Assembly: GCA_020002185.1 (NCBI GenBank) | Contig: CM034536.1 | Span: 11,488,622-11,552,621 of the forward strand | From: Paraescarpia echinospica | Taxonomy: Eukaryota; Annelida; Polychaeta; Sabellida; Siboglinidae | Reading direction: 5' to 3' | DNA length: 64,000 nucleotides | In this document: positions 11,195-25,422 of the stretch, piece after piece | Numbering within the stretch: the first letter of the stretch is position 1 | Layout: every line of letters begins with the position of its first letter | The notes under the pieces: model-generated | What the model was told of the DNA's origin: nothing | Database searches by the model: none | Seen by the model: the letters and a program-made list of their open reading frames with translations, nothing else | Position numbers and translations under genes: made by a program

Positions 11195-12140
11195 TTAGTT
11201 AAGCCGATATACAATACGCAATATGTTGTGATAGATACACACGAACAATATATTTCCACTAACTTCCACATTTCGTGATATAATTATACACAGTATTTGT
11301 ACTGGTGAGTGAGTATGGATAGACATCATATCATTCTGACAGAAAAGCATAAGAGCAAAAAGAATAGAAAAATGCTAACATACATTTGGATCATTTACTT
11401 CGCGAGAAGTTCCAAGGAGAAAACTATTTTTTTTTTATTTAGACGTACCTACACAATATTAGCTTATCCCAAGTTATAGAGCAATATACAAATCTACTCT
11501 ATTTATTAATATTGTACTCGTTTTATCTCAATTTTAATTTATAAGTTAATAACTTAATTGCAAAACACAAAAAATACATAAAATGACTACTATAATACAA
11601 TAATTACTAGCATAGTCGGATACGTTGATAACATTGTATACGAAAGATGTCATCAATATTATTTCCACATCAACTAGATATTAATACACAAACACCAAAA
11701 GTATACTTGTCGACAACAACAACAACAAAAATTAAAGAAATATCGTTATGGTGATACGGCGACATAAATAAACCGATGATTCGCATAAGCCAAAGTCTCT
11801 ACAATCTCTTAAAGTCTCTTAAATGTTAATGTTGCGATAAGCGTGTAATAAATAATTATTATAGCACACTCGTCTATTTCTTCAATGCTAAATATAACAA
11901 TGTTATAATAATGGGGGGAAAATATGGTTAATACTAAAAAAATAAATATAAAGACAGCGTGAGTACATTAGTTCACAAAAACTGTCATACATATATATTC
12001 AGTATTACTGTAACACAGTACACCTGTTAAAATAAAAATACAAAGAAGAACATACTGTTATGAGCATAAAGTGTCTTTGTCGTCCGACATTAACGCCGTG
12101 AAAAGGTATCAAATAGGACTACGCAGTGTAGCCGTATAAG
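11195..12140. other. AT-rich intergenic DNA
   Basis: No open frame with motifs; a short (CAA)n near 11717 and A/T runs only. Confidence 0.5.
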
Positions 12141-12149
12141 GTGTCAGAC

Positions 12150-12669
12150 ACTTTTCGCACCTCTGAAAACAGGATCAACATCTGCTTGCAAGCAGTACCA
12201 GGTGATTGGTGGGCGCCCAGTACCTCCATGGAAAAGGTTCCTCAATGTTCCACCCAACAAGCAATCACTAGTGAACTTTCTTTGTGAATATTTGGTCTGC
12301 CATGCATCAATCCAGTGGCTGGAAGCACACACAACGTGTACACTCCTGGTTGTTGGAGGCTTCGCAGATGGTGAGGTAGTGAAATCCTTCAGTAGTCGAT
12401 GTGTAGAAGAAGACAGACACTTTGCCAGTACACAAGAAAAAGCTGACACCAGGATGCTTCTGCATGCTGGTTTTGCTGATTCAGACTTCGGAGCACGTGG
12501 TGTTCTAGGAACCGTAATAATTAAGTCATCAGACACATATGTCTTAGTGCTTGCTGCATACTACTTTCCCAAAATGGCGAATACAGTCAACATGTGGATT
12601 GACTTGGTTCGACTGGCAACCAAGACGTCCTACGTGACGATAACGACGATGACAGTGAATAGAAAGTAA
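12150..12669 (+). pseudogene. Fragment of a multicopy EADTRM-type transposon-associated protein
   Basis: The open frame carries RPVPPWKRFLN, NKQSLVNFLCEYL, then a KADTRMLLHA motif and IIKSSDTYVLVLAAYYF. The pairing of (E/K)ADTRM with a later SPDTDV-like block is known to me from high-copy metazoan proteins near transposons, possibly nuclease-like; here the second Asp of DTDV is Tyr. No conventional start is visible and the frame ends soon after the second motif. Only the C-terminal part is present, so it is probably non-functional. The exact family name is uncertain. Confidence 0.45.
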
Positions 12670-12834
12670 AGGTGGGTAGAATGTTTTTTAGTAGCGTCAG
12701 CAAATTGACTCACCAATGTGCAATCTTTTGTGACGATTGAATATTTTTGCAGATACAAAAAGAAAAGAAAATTGCTCGATTTTAAGGTGATGTAAAACAT
12801 AAATGGTAACTACATCGATGTTGACCGTTCAACG

Positions 12835-13510
12835 TTCGCTTCACATTATTGTAGCTCTGTTAAACAGTCCCATATAAAACTTCATTTTGACGGGGGTACA
12901 ATACGTTTTCCAATGGTATATGATGTTGCCTTGAGTACATTAGCAAATAGATAGACAAACATTGTAATTGTATACTGTTTATGGAATGGCGTAATTTTGA
13001 ATATTATGAAGTTGATGGGGATGTCTTTGACCTTCACTACATGCGTACTGCGTCACTCGATGGTTCGACTTTATACCTCCTTTTCACGGCGAGACATTAT
13101 GCTTTCCAGTGGTATATGACTTGGCCATGAGTATGTAGGTGACGTAGATATGATGTTCGCGGCATGTAAACTTTCGAATATTCGTCATTTGATGGATGAC
13201 CTTGTTTGACTTTGTCGTCACTCTTATCATTCCAGGATACAGCATCGTATTGTACACTGTCTTGAACGTGCAACAATACGCTTTCCAACAATATATGACT
13301 TGGCCATTTTTTAGTTAAACAAAGTAGCTAGATCGCCATTGTAATATTAAGAAGTTCTCGGTAGCGCCCAATTTCTAAAATTGATCGTTTGATGGTGACC
13401 TTGTTTGACATTGGATTCACGCTTACTGCACCCCTTGGCAACTCTACGACAGGCCTAATCGTGACGGGGAGATGCAGGGCTTTCCAATTATATAACATTT
13501 GGGTGTGTGT
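12835..13510. repeat. Satellite-like array, four ~190-bp units
   Basis: Four imperfect tandem units are marked by CTTTCCA-N-TATATGACTTGGCCATGAGT-like boxes at about 12905, 13102, 13281 and 13480 (spacing 179-199). Each is preceded by ACGGGGAGACAATACG-like sequence and by GACCTTGTTTGAC-like sequence (13025, 13200, 13397). The same unit occurs at 36570-37070. Units have diverged a good deal, so this is an old array or part of a transposon's internal repeats. Confidence 0.65.
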
Positions 13511-15660
13511 AGGAGGGGCTATTTAAACTCTTAAAATAAAGCACTTTTGGGGGATCTGCCGCTCGCCTATTTCGTTGGCCAGGCATCGCTCATGCATGTG
13601 TGGCATACACGTGCTGTATATTGTCGCGCGTCAGAAAACGAGCGGCAACCAAAAAATCAAACAAACGTCTTATTTTCACATTAAACTGACATTTTCTCTC
13701 CGAGTCCACAAAGCACGTTAGCACGCAGCGGCCATATTGAATTAATATATATATTGTATTATTTCCAAACACACCACGAACGCCATGTGCTAGTCAGTTA
13801 AATTAATGTTATTATATATTAAACCGAGTGATTTATATCCCAATAATCAAAAGGCAATTTGTTGGTGTTATGAATATGTTAATATCAACTAAAAATTGCC
13901 AACTACAACTTATGTCGCGTGAGTGGTTTACTCAGAACATGGTGTGAAAGTGGAGGATTGTAAAGACATTTCTTGTGGTCTGACATGACGGCTGAAGTCT
14001 GGCTCATAACGCGGAAACTTCACCAAAAAGCGACCAATCAACGCAATAAAATAACATTGGTTTTCGCACTATGCCATACTGTTTCTTATGCCCTTGAAAT
14101 ATATGCCCTTTTCCCGTTTGGGGCCATTCATATAGTACATCACGGTAAATGTGGACTTTTCGATAACGTCCATCCATTGTAAAGCTTCATAACGTTACCA
14201 CTTACAACCCCCTAAAGTACGTTCGTTTTGAGAAATACACCTTTTATTTATTCACAGACATATACAAGTATTCTCTCGTTGCATACCTATTTGCAATATG
14301 CATGTAGAATAGAGATACACATATAACTAATAATAAACAATAATATAAATTGTCCATCTTTATACATGTATATTGTAATGATTGATAGGGCGGGTGCAGT
14401 AGATCCTCGGGTAGTAGCGCGGTGCTGTAGATCGGAGTTCCAGTACATATATGGCTAAGCGTACTCCGCTTTTTAAATGTGGGCAATCACGTTCGCACAC
14501 GTTGCCTGTTTCTTTTGGAAGAGGCACTGTAAGTCGTGTTCTTTCAAAAATGTGAAGCTTTATGCAGGTAAATAAAACTGACCATGGAGCAGGAACTACA
14601 AGCGCCTTGTCTAGGTGGTACCAGCGAAGAATAAAAGACCACGTCATAACTGTTAGTTATATTGAAACCGCTGGGAGCTCGTTTTCTATTGATAGGCTCA
14701 AAACCCTAAACGACACACATTTTTGATTGCAGTGGACAGTGAATATTACTATCCAATTTAGTTTGACAGCAAGACGAGCTACCACGTTTTAATTTTTAAT
14801 CGGTGTAAATGTGTTGCTTGCCCAAAGACACCCCACCAAATGTATCACTCTGTCAGGCTGACCCGGTGACTCTCCCACCCCCTAACCGTGACGTATTATA
14901 TGGATGATCACTTCCCCGGTGAAGAAACCAGAAGTGAAACTGATTCATAAGAGAACAGCCGATGGGCTAGATCAGGGGCGATTTTTTGCTTTCTGAAATA
15001 ACCATTAAAATGACCACATAGAAGCACCACATTTCTCCTCATAATAAATTATGTCTAACTAATACATATACGCACACTACTTTATCCAAACATTACACTT
15101 AAATTCTTTTATTTATCATAATTTACCAAATTCGACGATCAGATTGCATTACGCGATTAAACAAAAACTACGCAAGGTGGCGCCACTTGTCCTTATGCCG
15201 GTTGTTGAAACTAGTATCAAGCGAGTTCTAAACGGATTTCGTTGTTATCGCCAGAAGAATCACAACGGCAGGGCATCTTATCTCAACACACAGCGCATCA
15301 CTATGTATGCATTATTTAGGTAACCACCGTGGCTTCTGTCAAAAGTGATATCTGTCTGAAAAAGAGATAACCAGGAACTCATTACGTAGGTTTATTAACA
15401 ACAATGACGCAGCCCGTGAACTACGGTCGTTGTCAGTTTAACGAGTTTTTTCTGATAAACCAGTTGCGTTTTATTGTTAATTGCAGTTGCAAATGGTTAG
15501 TTTGTATTAATTCGTTTAGGTGCATAACCCCTCCCCTCATGCCGCTTTCCGTTATTATGCGTAGCGTTCACAATATCTACAATAATTCACAAAATAAGAG
15601 TTTAATTTATATATTCTGTAATTGTTAAGCTATTTCTTATTGTGTTATATTGAAATACAC
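13511..15660. other. Intergenic, no gene seen
   Basis: Contains only short frames (for example 14244-14647 minus, 15404-15628 plus) without family motifs, splice context or repeats that I can name. Confidence 0.45.
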
Positions 15661-15667
15661 GAAGCCC

Positions 15668-15742
<75 letters not shown>

Positions 15743-15930
15743 TGGGTGGGTGGGTGTATGTGTGTGTGCGTGTGTGTGTGTGTGGGTGTATGTGTGTGTG
15801 CGTGTGTGTGTGGGTGGGTGTGTTGGTGTGCGCGCGCGCTTGTGTGAGTGTTTGTGCGCGCGCGAGTGGGTGTTCGTATTTGTGTGAATATATATATATA
15901 TATATAACATATATATATATATATATATTA
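15668..15930 (+). repeat. Compound (TG)n / TGTG-GGTG / (TA)n microsatellite
   Basis: About 40 TG units, then interrupted TGTGTGCG and GGTG blocks, a short CGCGCG stretch, and a (TA)n tract near 15890-15928. Cys/Val- and His/Thr-rich open frames here are artefacts. Confidence 0.95.
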
Positions 15931-15934
15931 TATT

Positions 15935-16450
15935 ATTTTGTGCCAATACTTGTGTTACAAATATTTGTTCGAAAATTAAATGAATTTTCCCCATTTATTA
16001 TATAAACTAACAAGCGATTATTATACCATAAGAAACTTTTAACCAATCCTTTTTGTCACACTGAACAAGTCAAACGATGCAACACGATGTCATACCAATT
16101 TGGTTACATTTGAGACATTACAAGAGATTGACATATCATGCTAATATCTTAGAATATTTTTAGTTTGAAGCGAGAATGCAAGAATGTAGGGGAAGCTAGC
16201 CATTGTACCTGTACTGACTGAGATATTCCTAATAATCCTGGTGACGTTTCTCTTAAGTAAATTATTTGGTAACTCGTATGTAATTCTAACATATTTGAAT
16301 TGCAATATACATAGAATACCAATAACGTGTTAATATACAATATTCGTAGGCCAATAAACGTAATTTAGAAACATGTACGAACAAAATTAATAATATAGAA
16401 GAGTCCTTGTATTGACCAACTAAAACGCAATATCATACAGATAATTGTGT
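15935..16450. other. Intergenic, no gene seen
   Basis: No supported coding or RNA feature. Confidence 0.45.
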
Positions 16451-16459
16451 AAGACGTAC

Positions 16460-16575
16460 GTTGATATCCACACGATATAAATAGTCAACGGTACAGACAA
16501 CATCAGTAAGCCGCAGCGTGGTTGTGTTGACCGATAATTTTGGAACAGACAGAACAGCGAACGACTACAGCCATA
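16460..16575 (-). pseudogene. Relic of a PON first exon and 5' leader
   Basis: Minus-strand sequence aligns with exon 1 of the PON gene at 26009-26073. CAACACAACC precedes the start site, then CTGCGGCTTACTGATGTTGT corresponds to CTGCGACTTATCGTTGCTGT. The start codon has become ACG (16517-16519). The nearest donor, GTACGT, would give a 60-bp exon in the wrong phase, against 65 bp in both better copies. Similarity continues about 50 bp upstream into the leader (ACAGACAGAACAGCGAACGAC). It is either a decayed duplicate or the first exon of a dead gene running leftwards; no other exon of it was found. Confidence 0.6.
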
Positions 16576-16941
16576 TAATATTAATAATAATAATAACAAA
16601 TACAAGCAACAATGGCAATAATAATACAGTAATGATGTTTACGAACCACCCTAATAGACCTTTATGGCATGCCTATGAGAGTCCAGTCCAATACCTGCAA
16701 AACTGGCACATAAGTGAGAAGATCGGTATACATGAAGACAGAAAATAAAATATGTTTATTATATACGTTTTCCAGTGATTTGTGTTTAGTTGTTGCGCTT
16801 CCACGTAGTAGACCAATGAGTTATTTATGACAGTTAATTGACACCAAAGCCGTGATCTAAAGAAAATCATAAATTGTTTGACTCCCCCATAAAATATTTT
16901 GTGGAGATGACAACTTCCCAGTCTGCCCGGTCTTAAATCCG

Positions 16942-17255
16942 GCATTGGACTCACTCACCCGCGTATCACTTACTCACCGACTCTCTCGCTCTATCAATCA
17001 TTCACTCACCGACTGCCTCGCCCAATGACGCAATGACTGACTCATTGACTCACTCAGTCACTCACTCACACATTCACTCAATCACTCTCTAACTCAATCT
17101 CACGCTCATCTTCACACTCATTTACCTATTCACTCACCCACTTACAAACTCACTCACTCAAAGATCGACTCGCGCGCTCACTCACTCACTCACTCACTCA
17201 CTCACTCACTCACTCACTCACTCACTAACACACTCACACACTCACACACTCACCT
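16942..17255 (+). repeat. (CTCA)n simple repeat
   Basis: Long imperfect CACTCACT tetranucleotide tract, pure for about 50 bases near 17178-17225. A second such tract is at 32640-32800. Confidence 0.9.
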
Positions 17256-17972
17256 ATGCTTCTTTCTATATAGTTCCAGGAATTAATAGTATGTTTTCTA
17301 TGAAATCTTATCGTAATGTCAGTTCCATGGGGAACATTCACAAAAGTATCATACATCATGCCAGAATCGCTCCACTTTCTCTAAAGATCGTTTGCATGAT
17401 AAAACATGACCAATTTTTTTCTTGACAATTTCCTATTGTTAGCGCTGGTATTGCAGGCCAGATTGAAAACGACCGCGGGCCAAATTTGGCCCGCGAGCCA
17501 GGGTTTGCGGTACCTTAATGTATACCATTTATAAGCTGGACTTCGCTGTTCAGTGCAAGTCGAATAGTGCCACCATTCCGACAGAAAATACTTCATCAAG
17601 GCGTGTGTCAATCTGGCAGGGTTCCCATCAATACGAAACAAATCTATTTTGTTGTATGAATCATTATGTATACATCAAACGTTCCTTAAAATATGTGTTT
17701 AAAATAGATAGTTTGAAACAGTGCTACATTCGACGCAAACTTAGTTAGGCAAGTAAACCAATATTTATTTTTCACATATTTGGTATGTATTTGACTGAGA
17801 AGTGTAATTATATTACTGTGGGTTGAGCCACATTTTGTAGACATGTGTATTAGGCGCTATTTGGTGAGAAATGCGTGAACGTCTATGCCCGGAAGTCAGA
17901 TAACTCTTTGATCCAGGTAAGGTACTGTGTTGAATAGTTCAGAACTTGGGACCCATCACAACGGGCTGGTGT

Positions 17973-18456
17973 TTAACCGCGGCTGAGGTTACAAATGAGC
18001 ATTGTCTTGTGGATGCTGCCAATGAGCAGATGGCGGCCGTACTGGAGAGCGACGCTTGACGCAGATAATTGTCGTCCGTCATTGTTGTAGATCTCCTCAA
18101 CGAACGACACCCTGGAGCCGCCGTCACACATCGTCAGCCGGAACACCTACACAGAGAGACAGGATGTTAGATTGTAATCAGACGACACCTAGCTTTAGTG
18201 GGTTGCAGAACTAATTAATATAATAATAATTAAGATAACACACGAGCATGCGCACACAAATACACACATACATACATACATGCAAATAAGTATATATTAT
18301 ATACTTCCATGTGCGCGCCCGCACGCCTGCACGCCCACACGAACACACATGCACGCGGGGACCCATTCGAATATTCTCTCTCTCTCTCTTACACATAAAC
18401 ACGCGTACGCATTCGCAAACACACGCACACGCACACGCACACGCACACTCACACGC

Positions 18457-18495
<39 letters not shown>

Positions 18496-21400
18496 ATTTC
18501 TCATCCTGATTCGATTCCACTACGATTCCAATTAGCGCGGACGCATGTCAACGTGTGCTCACACCCTCGTATATATTTGAAAGTAAATGAACTCATGCAC
18601 ATATGAACACACCCTGCATCTGCGCTATGGGACTGACGAAGTTACGTACCTGCGAAGGCGATCTAGTTATGTGGGGCGGTGTCAGGTATTTCACAAGAGA
18701 CTCCGTGTCAGGATGCCCGGCCACCAACATGTTTCCGGTAGTCTTGTCAACGGTGATTTTGGTAAGGTGTGACCGCATTGGAACCACCTGAACACACAAA
18801 CTTTAACTAACTAATTAACCAGCCAACTAAATATCGTCCTTTCCCTGAATTACATATATTGTCCTTACTCCCTTTTACTTTGATTTGTTATTTCATTATA
18901 TATGCCGATATGATACCCTTATAATGATTAATATAATGCTATAGGGAAATATGGATGTATATTGATCGCCTCTTTCTATGTTCAGTTGCTATCGTGGACC
19001 GTTGGCCCATGGGCTACCAATTATCAATGTATTACTGAGAAACAAAAGTTAGTGCCAGTGAGCTCTGATGTTCGGAGAGTATAAGCGCCAATGTAGCCTT
19101 TTTATTCAATTGTGTAGGTCGAGTTATTTACTTTCGTGTCTACGAAATGTTGTCTACCTGTTGCGAAACATAGAAACAGAGGGAAAATTTAATGCCTAAA
19201 TCCTTGAAAACCAACATCAGAGGAGCATCAATACAAAAGGGTTAGTCAATATCATAATCAATAAGCCATATTAAAGTCGTCAACATATGGATTGGTACGC
19301 CAGGGAGCTAGGTGGATACGTAATATTATAAAGATAAGTGTTTAAATGGCAACGAAATGATATGATATTTTCAACTGATATAACACTAAGAGGGAACAAA
19401 TTGCACAGAGTTGGTGGAGCAACAGAAAGTACCCTGGTTACAATATTAGTATTGACTCTACGAACAACAAAAATAAATCAGAACTAGATGATCGAAGCTG
19501 GATAGACTTTTTACAGGAAGCAATGAATATAAATATGCTGGTTGCTTTCATGAAAGTGCATGAGAGGTGATGGTACAGATCTTTAAAATAATACGATATC
19601 GTAGAGGAAGCCAGTGCAAGGACATCAGAAGAGGCACTGAGTGAGAAAACCGCGGAGACCGAATCAAAACCCTAGCTAAGCACACGTTGTAATCTAGTGA
19701 TATCCTTAAGGGTAATATTGTAAAAAGGAAATTACAATAGTCAATCCTACTAGTAACAAGTGCAGTTGCGATAGTTTTTGAAACAGAAAGAGTCAAGCAA
19801 CCGCGAATACTTCGTAAATCACGAATATGATAAAGGCAGCAGAGACAGAGAATTATGCCGTCTAAAATTGAAATGACCATCACGATATCTTGCTGAAGGT
19901 GCAGGCGTAACATTCTGGCTAAGCATAGGTGTGGGAAAAACACTTTTAATTTTGTTACCCTGCCTATGTGTACCAATAATAAGAAACTCTGTGTTAATTA
20001 GCATTTAACTTTAATCTACTCTCAGTCATCCAAACTGATCTAAGGAGCAATTAGTATTAGGCGTCGATAAAGATACAAGTTGAATGGGTTATCATGAGTT
20101 CAATGTCCATGTATATGTGTCGAAAAGGTAACGTGTTGTTTCACATCAAAGGATGACAGAATATCATCAAACGCAGTTGTGGTTGCAGAAGGTATATCTA
20201 AAGGAAAATTAATATCAATTAATGCAGATCAAGTAAGCGGACAAAGAAGAAAAAGAAATTTCAACACAGATGGACTCAACACTAGAGTATCCAGGGCTAG
20301 AATGTAAACTAACTTTGAACTGTTGCGACACCAGAATGCCAACACCATCAACTCGTTCAACTAAACGTGGTGGATGATGGAAAGTGTAAGCAGAAGGAGA
20401 AATGTCAGCAATGCATGCAGCTATGTTATGATGTCTCAGCCAAATCTCAGTGCCAACAATGATGTCTATTTTCTTAGAAATGAATAACTCACAATGCGAG
20501 GCTGTCTTATCTCGAACAGATCGAACATTTGTAGTGGCTATCCGAATGTACGCCTAACAGCTCTCCCATGATTCAGACTTACATATCCTTCTAGTAGTAG
20601 AATTATAGCTAATTTCAATGTTGGTGTAGATCAGGGGATTGGTAGCAACCTTCGATTAAAACAAATGGTAAGACACGGTAAACTGTGTAAACAGGACAGC
20701 GAATCGTGTACAGTCATGAGTTGAGAAAATGTTGCGTTGACAACCAACCATCACTTCTCGAAGCCACAGAACAGGATAAAAATAAAACACATAATCGAAA
20801 TAGTGGTGACATTGTATTAATGACACAGTCTAACATCCTCAAAACGTGAATTATTAATAAATACGCAAAATCTAAAAGTGATATGCTAACAACTACAATA
20901 ACCGTAACTATATAAGAACACTTCAGAACAGAAAAAGGGAACCAACCCCAGCATTTCAGTAATTGCCGAGAACCTAGCTGATGAGAACAAGTATTAATCA
21001 CTTTAATAATTAGCACATAAACGTAGTCGTGAATGATAAACAAATTCACACGGGAATAAAACATATAAAATGACTACGTGAGTTAACGGTCTTATTACTT
21101 ATACAAATAGCGGGCAAGACGTCATGAGCGTTAATTCCAAACAATTAAAACGCCTAGAAATAAATCTTTATACTTAGCTTATGTTTTCATAGACTGTATG
21201 TCAGCACCGTTTGATCAACTAATGTTAGATAAAATGAAAGAAACAAACAAAATGTAATAGTAATAAAATAAAGGAAATATAACCGCTACGTAATTCTGAA
21301 TGATTTCCAACTGTCACTGGTGACAACAGAAACGAAATGGTCAGCCAGAACAAGTTTAATATAACATTTCTGTAAAGTTTCGGTTTGCAGGTTCATGTGT

Positions 21401-24400
21401 AGGTGAAAGCTACTATGGTCACAACATATATTTTTGTAGATATTTATACTATCTCAAATATTATTTAAGTTACCATTTCATTGATAAAAGTGTAGTGTTG
21501 TTATGAACATAACCTATTTCGAATATTTTCTGACGGTAGCCTGTTCTGTTTGTGTTACAATACTATGACAATGGTTGAACAATATCGACGTTGGAGATTT
21601 AAATTATTTTTTCTGTCTTTGTTCAGGTCAGCTATAGATAACCGTTCCAAAAAAGGCCTTAGTTTTGGACGAGTCCTTGTGAAGTGTCTACAATTGTTCA
21701 AATGTTGTATTAAAACGGCTTTGGTATCAGTCGATTTTCTAATATACGTTCCTAACAGTTCCAACCAATAAATTGATAATTATCCTTTCTAACCGTATCC
21801 TTTGTTCCTGACGTGTTTACGCGTTGCATTACCTGCTCTAATCGTAGTCTCTTGTTCGACTTCCTGGCGTAGACAGTAAAACGTTCCTCACCGACCTCCG
21901 CCAAGTAGAGATATCTGCAATAAATATAGCAAGGTAGGTGTTGGTTAAATATATACCTACCATACATATTTCATGTAAAAACTTAATAATTATTCAACGT
22001 TTATTGCCGCTAACTATATACCTCTACCGTAACTGTTACATATAGGTTATCCGTACACTGAATATTAGTGTTAGAAAATTATAGTAGCATACAAAGTGAT
22101 ATACAATGAATTGTTTTAATTTACATAGATATGTCATGTTGATTAACATTATGTTGTGAAGGTCAGCGGATACCAACATGAAACAGTATCAATTAATGCA
22201 ACCAACAAAAAATGTATCGTACGGTAATTAAGGCAAACATGGGAGTATCCCACAACATGCAATATATTTGGATGTCATTCACAACTATTTATTACAAGTT
22301 AGTAGCGCCATCTTTTTATAACCAGAGAAAGGTTTGTGCCTGAAAGGTTTTGTTGTCAGTTAAACATTTAACATCACTCAAGAAATCGGACATACAACAA
22401 CACGGCGGACACCTACTTGCCATTTGGCGATTTGTTTATGCCAACCGGAACGCTGAGTCCCGTTAAGACAATGCGACCCTTGGTTCCATCGTAGAAACCG
22501 ACATTGCCATGGCGAAGGCGAAGACATATCTCCAAAGCTAAATTGTACTGATAGGAGTTGACGAAGTAGAACCTGTCTTCTCCCGTCGCAAGGACGTTGA
22601 AGATGCTACACGTGTGCATAAAACATTGTTGATGTTGAAATCGTCATTTGAACGTTTTTTCTCAAAGTTCCTTTAGGCTTAGTTCAGCTTTACACTATAT
22701 AATATATAAATATATATATATAATATATATATGTGTATATATATATATATACACACACACACAAACTATTGAGCATCGTCATACTCTGGAAATCAGTGTT
22801 TAAAAAAGTGTATTTGTAATTTTTGTATTATTATAATTGAATTGTAGCAACAGTTGGTCGTTTTCGAAGAGTCCCTGTATGTATTATTTTCAACAATATT
22901 TGCTTAAACCGTACTGAGTGAAATCGAGATTGTAGATTCTTTGTCGAGAATTGACTCCAAATAGTACATGGTATGAATTGTGGCGGGAATTTGAAATCGA
23001 ATGCATACGTTTGTGCCCCAAAACAGCAAACCAAACCGTTTGACAGATTTAGTATACATATATATGTCACCTGTGCGGTTTCTGCTGTATCTAGGTTTCT
23101 GCTGCATTTTGATATTTTGCTGCATCTCGCATTAGATACGTCCTTAGTCAGATCTATCAGGCACTGGGAGTAAAGGACGCCTAAATTGTAAGCATCCGTT
23201 CACACTAATCACCACATGATAGTCATAGAACAGCTGGTGGTGCGAAGACAGTTAATGCGTTGCGTCGTGTCGTACAGTAATGATTTTGAACAAGACGCAG
23301 CAGAAACCGAATGCTTCCGTTTGGCGCGTGAAGTGAGATCGTCTGACGAAAATTAAAAATTTGTCACTGAAAACAACTTATCTGACGCTTTGTTTACATG
23401 CCATTGATTAAATGGTTCGGATTAATAATGTGGATACGTTGCAGAATGATATCGAAAATTGCGTAAAGCAAAAACCGAGTGGTCCAGTATACAGCAGTTA
23501 ATATTAAAAAACATGTCGTCCAACACTGACCGAGTAAATGTCGTGTCGTGATACGTTCGAACATGGTATAACGTTCGTCTCTTCTCGTCAAAACAAAACT
23601 TCTCCACTGTAGACGTGTCTCCAGAATCGTTGCTAACAAATATGTATGTTATGTCTGTAAAACAAGATATTTAAAATTTAAAAACAAATTATACAAAGGA
23701 AAGTTACGACCACGATCATTCATTTACTTGATAATGCACAGTATGTGAGCAACAGTAGACTACAACCATAGAAGAAAAACCACGTATAGACGCACTACAC
23801 AAAATAGTGTTTCTTCGACAGGATAACGGTAACAGTTTGTTACGACCACAGCATTACTCTCATGCAAATTGCCTTACTGCGATTGGTATCTGTCCAGATG
23901 CTAACACCGTGTGGAGAGAATGTGACTCTGTCGAGATCTCCAACGATGTCTAGTGCCTGGGCTCCGCATCTGGGTTTGTTGAAGTCAAACAGGAATATAT
24001 TTCCCCGATCTTTCGGATCCACGCCCTATCCAGCAACATATACAATATTATTGCTTTCATCTTAGTTTCTGATACAACTGTTTATTATTGTATATCTCCT
24101 TCGTCCTCAACATTTACCCAAATGTCGCTGTTGTCAATACTGTCTCTATTTGATAATGAATAAATTTCTAGTTATCCTTGCTGGAGCCGGATGGACACGT
24201 AGAGATTGCATAGACCATACAATCCTTTGTAATTATTATCTTTATACTTATACCTATCGTTTGCTATCATTATGATTGCCATCATCTTTTTAAACAGTAA
24301 TGAAAATACCACTGCATATTATTTGCTCATTATTGTGTTCCCCTTTTTATGTAGTATCTCATTTGTGTTGTGTATAAGTGTAAACTAGTTGTTTTTGGCA

Positions 24401-25326
24401 CTACGTTCTATTTATATTTGTACACTAAATTATTGTTCTTCAATTCTTCATCAACTGACCTTGTCGCATCCTACTAATTTTATATGGTAGTGTATTAGTT
24501 TATGATTATACATTTTTCGCTGTATCTATATTATTACAATCAGTTTATTATTATCTTGATTTTACTTAATGGTAACTGCTTAAGTTCTGTTGCGATCCGG
24601 GACTATATATTATGTTGGTATTTCATCTATGTTATGTCTTATTCAGTTCAAAAATAAAACGTTTATTCCTCTTGTTCGTGGTTACTGACTTAAATTTAAG
24701 TTAGAACCATATACACGATTAACATATGAATATAAACGTCCACCTGAACTTACTGATGAGATAATGGCCAGTCCATTTGGTAACGTGTCGATGGCCCCAG
24801 CACCGGCATCTAGTAGATAAGACAAGACCAAGAAATCGGTATAAATATACCGAATCAACATTAGGTATGATTCAATGCATACTCACTAAATAATAACGAG
24901 CAACATATCAAACGCATCCAAAACAATCAATATAAGCTTTGATGCTATGATTACATACATATGTCGATACCTATAGCTGCGTTCCTGCTTCTCCTGGCGG
25001 CAGTAACACTAATCGTTGCATCAACAATGAAAACAAATGATATATGCTTGTATGTTTTACTGGATAGAACAACGGCTAAAACACATTATTTTTCCAAATA
25101 GATAGACGGTAATTTAGCATTACATGTGCATTTATATTACAATGTTATATTTTATTAATGTTTCATTTAATTGAATTTTTTGAACAATTGTATTATAACC
25201 CAGCCCCTGACCCTGTTTACGCTGTTGTGAGGGGGCATACGTTTTTAGGTACGGACAAGTTAGTTTAAAAGATTTACACGAATATTACGTTTATCAATAC
25301 AAATGTGTGTGTGTGTATGTGCGTGT

Positions 25327-25422
<96 letters not shown>

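Noticed and set aside
15602..16005. Open frames through the (TG)n tract, and similar ones at 18.2-18.6, 25.2-25.6, 52.5-52.8 and 57.5-57.7 kb
   Set aside because: Dinucleotide and tetranucleotide repeats lack stops by composition; there are no protein features.
24026..24028. Apparent in-frame TAG at the start of PON exon 4
   Set aside because: The AG of this TAG is the splice acceptor. Starting the exon at 24025 gives phase 0, restores the ISS-G joint typical of PON, and makes the whole gene open.
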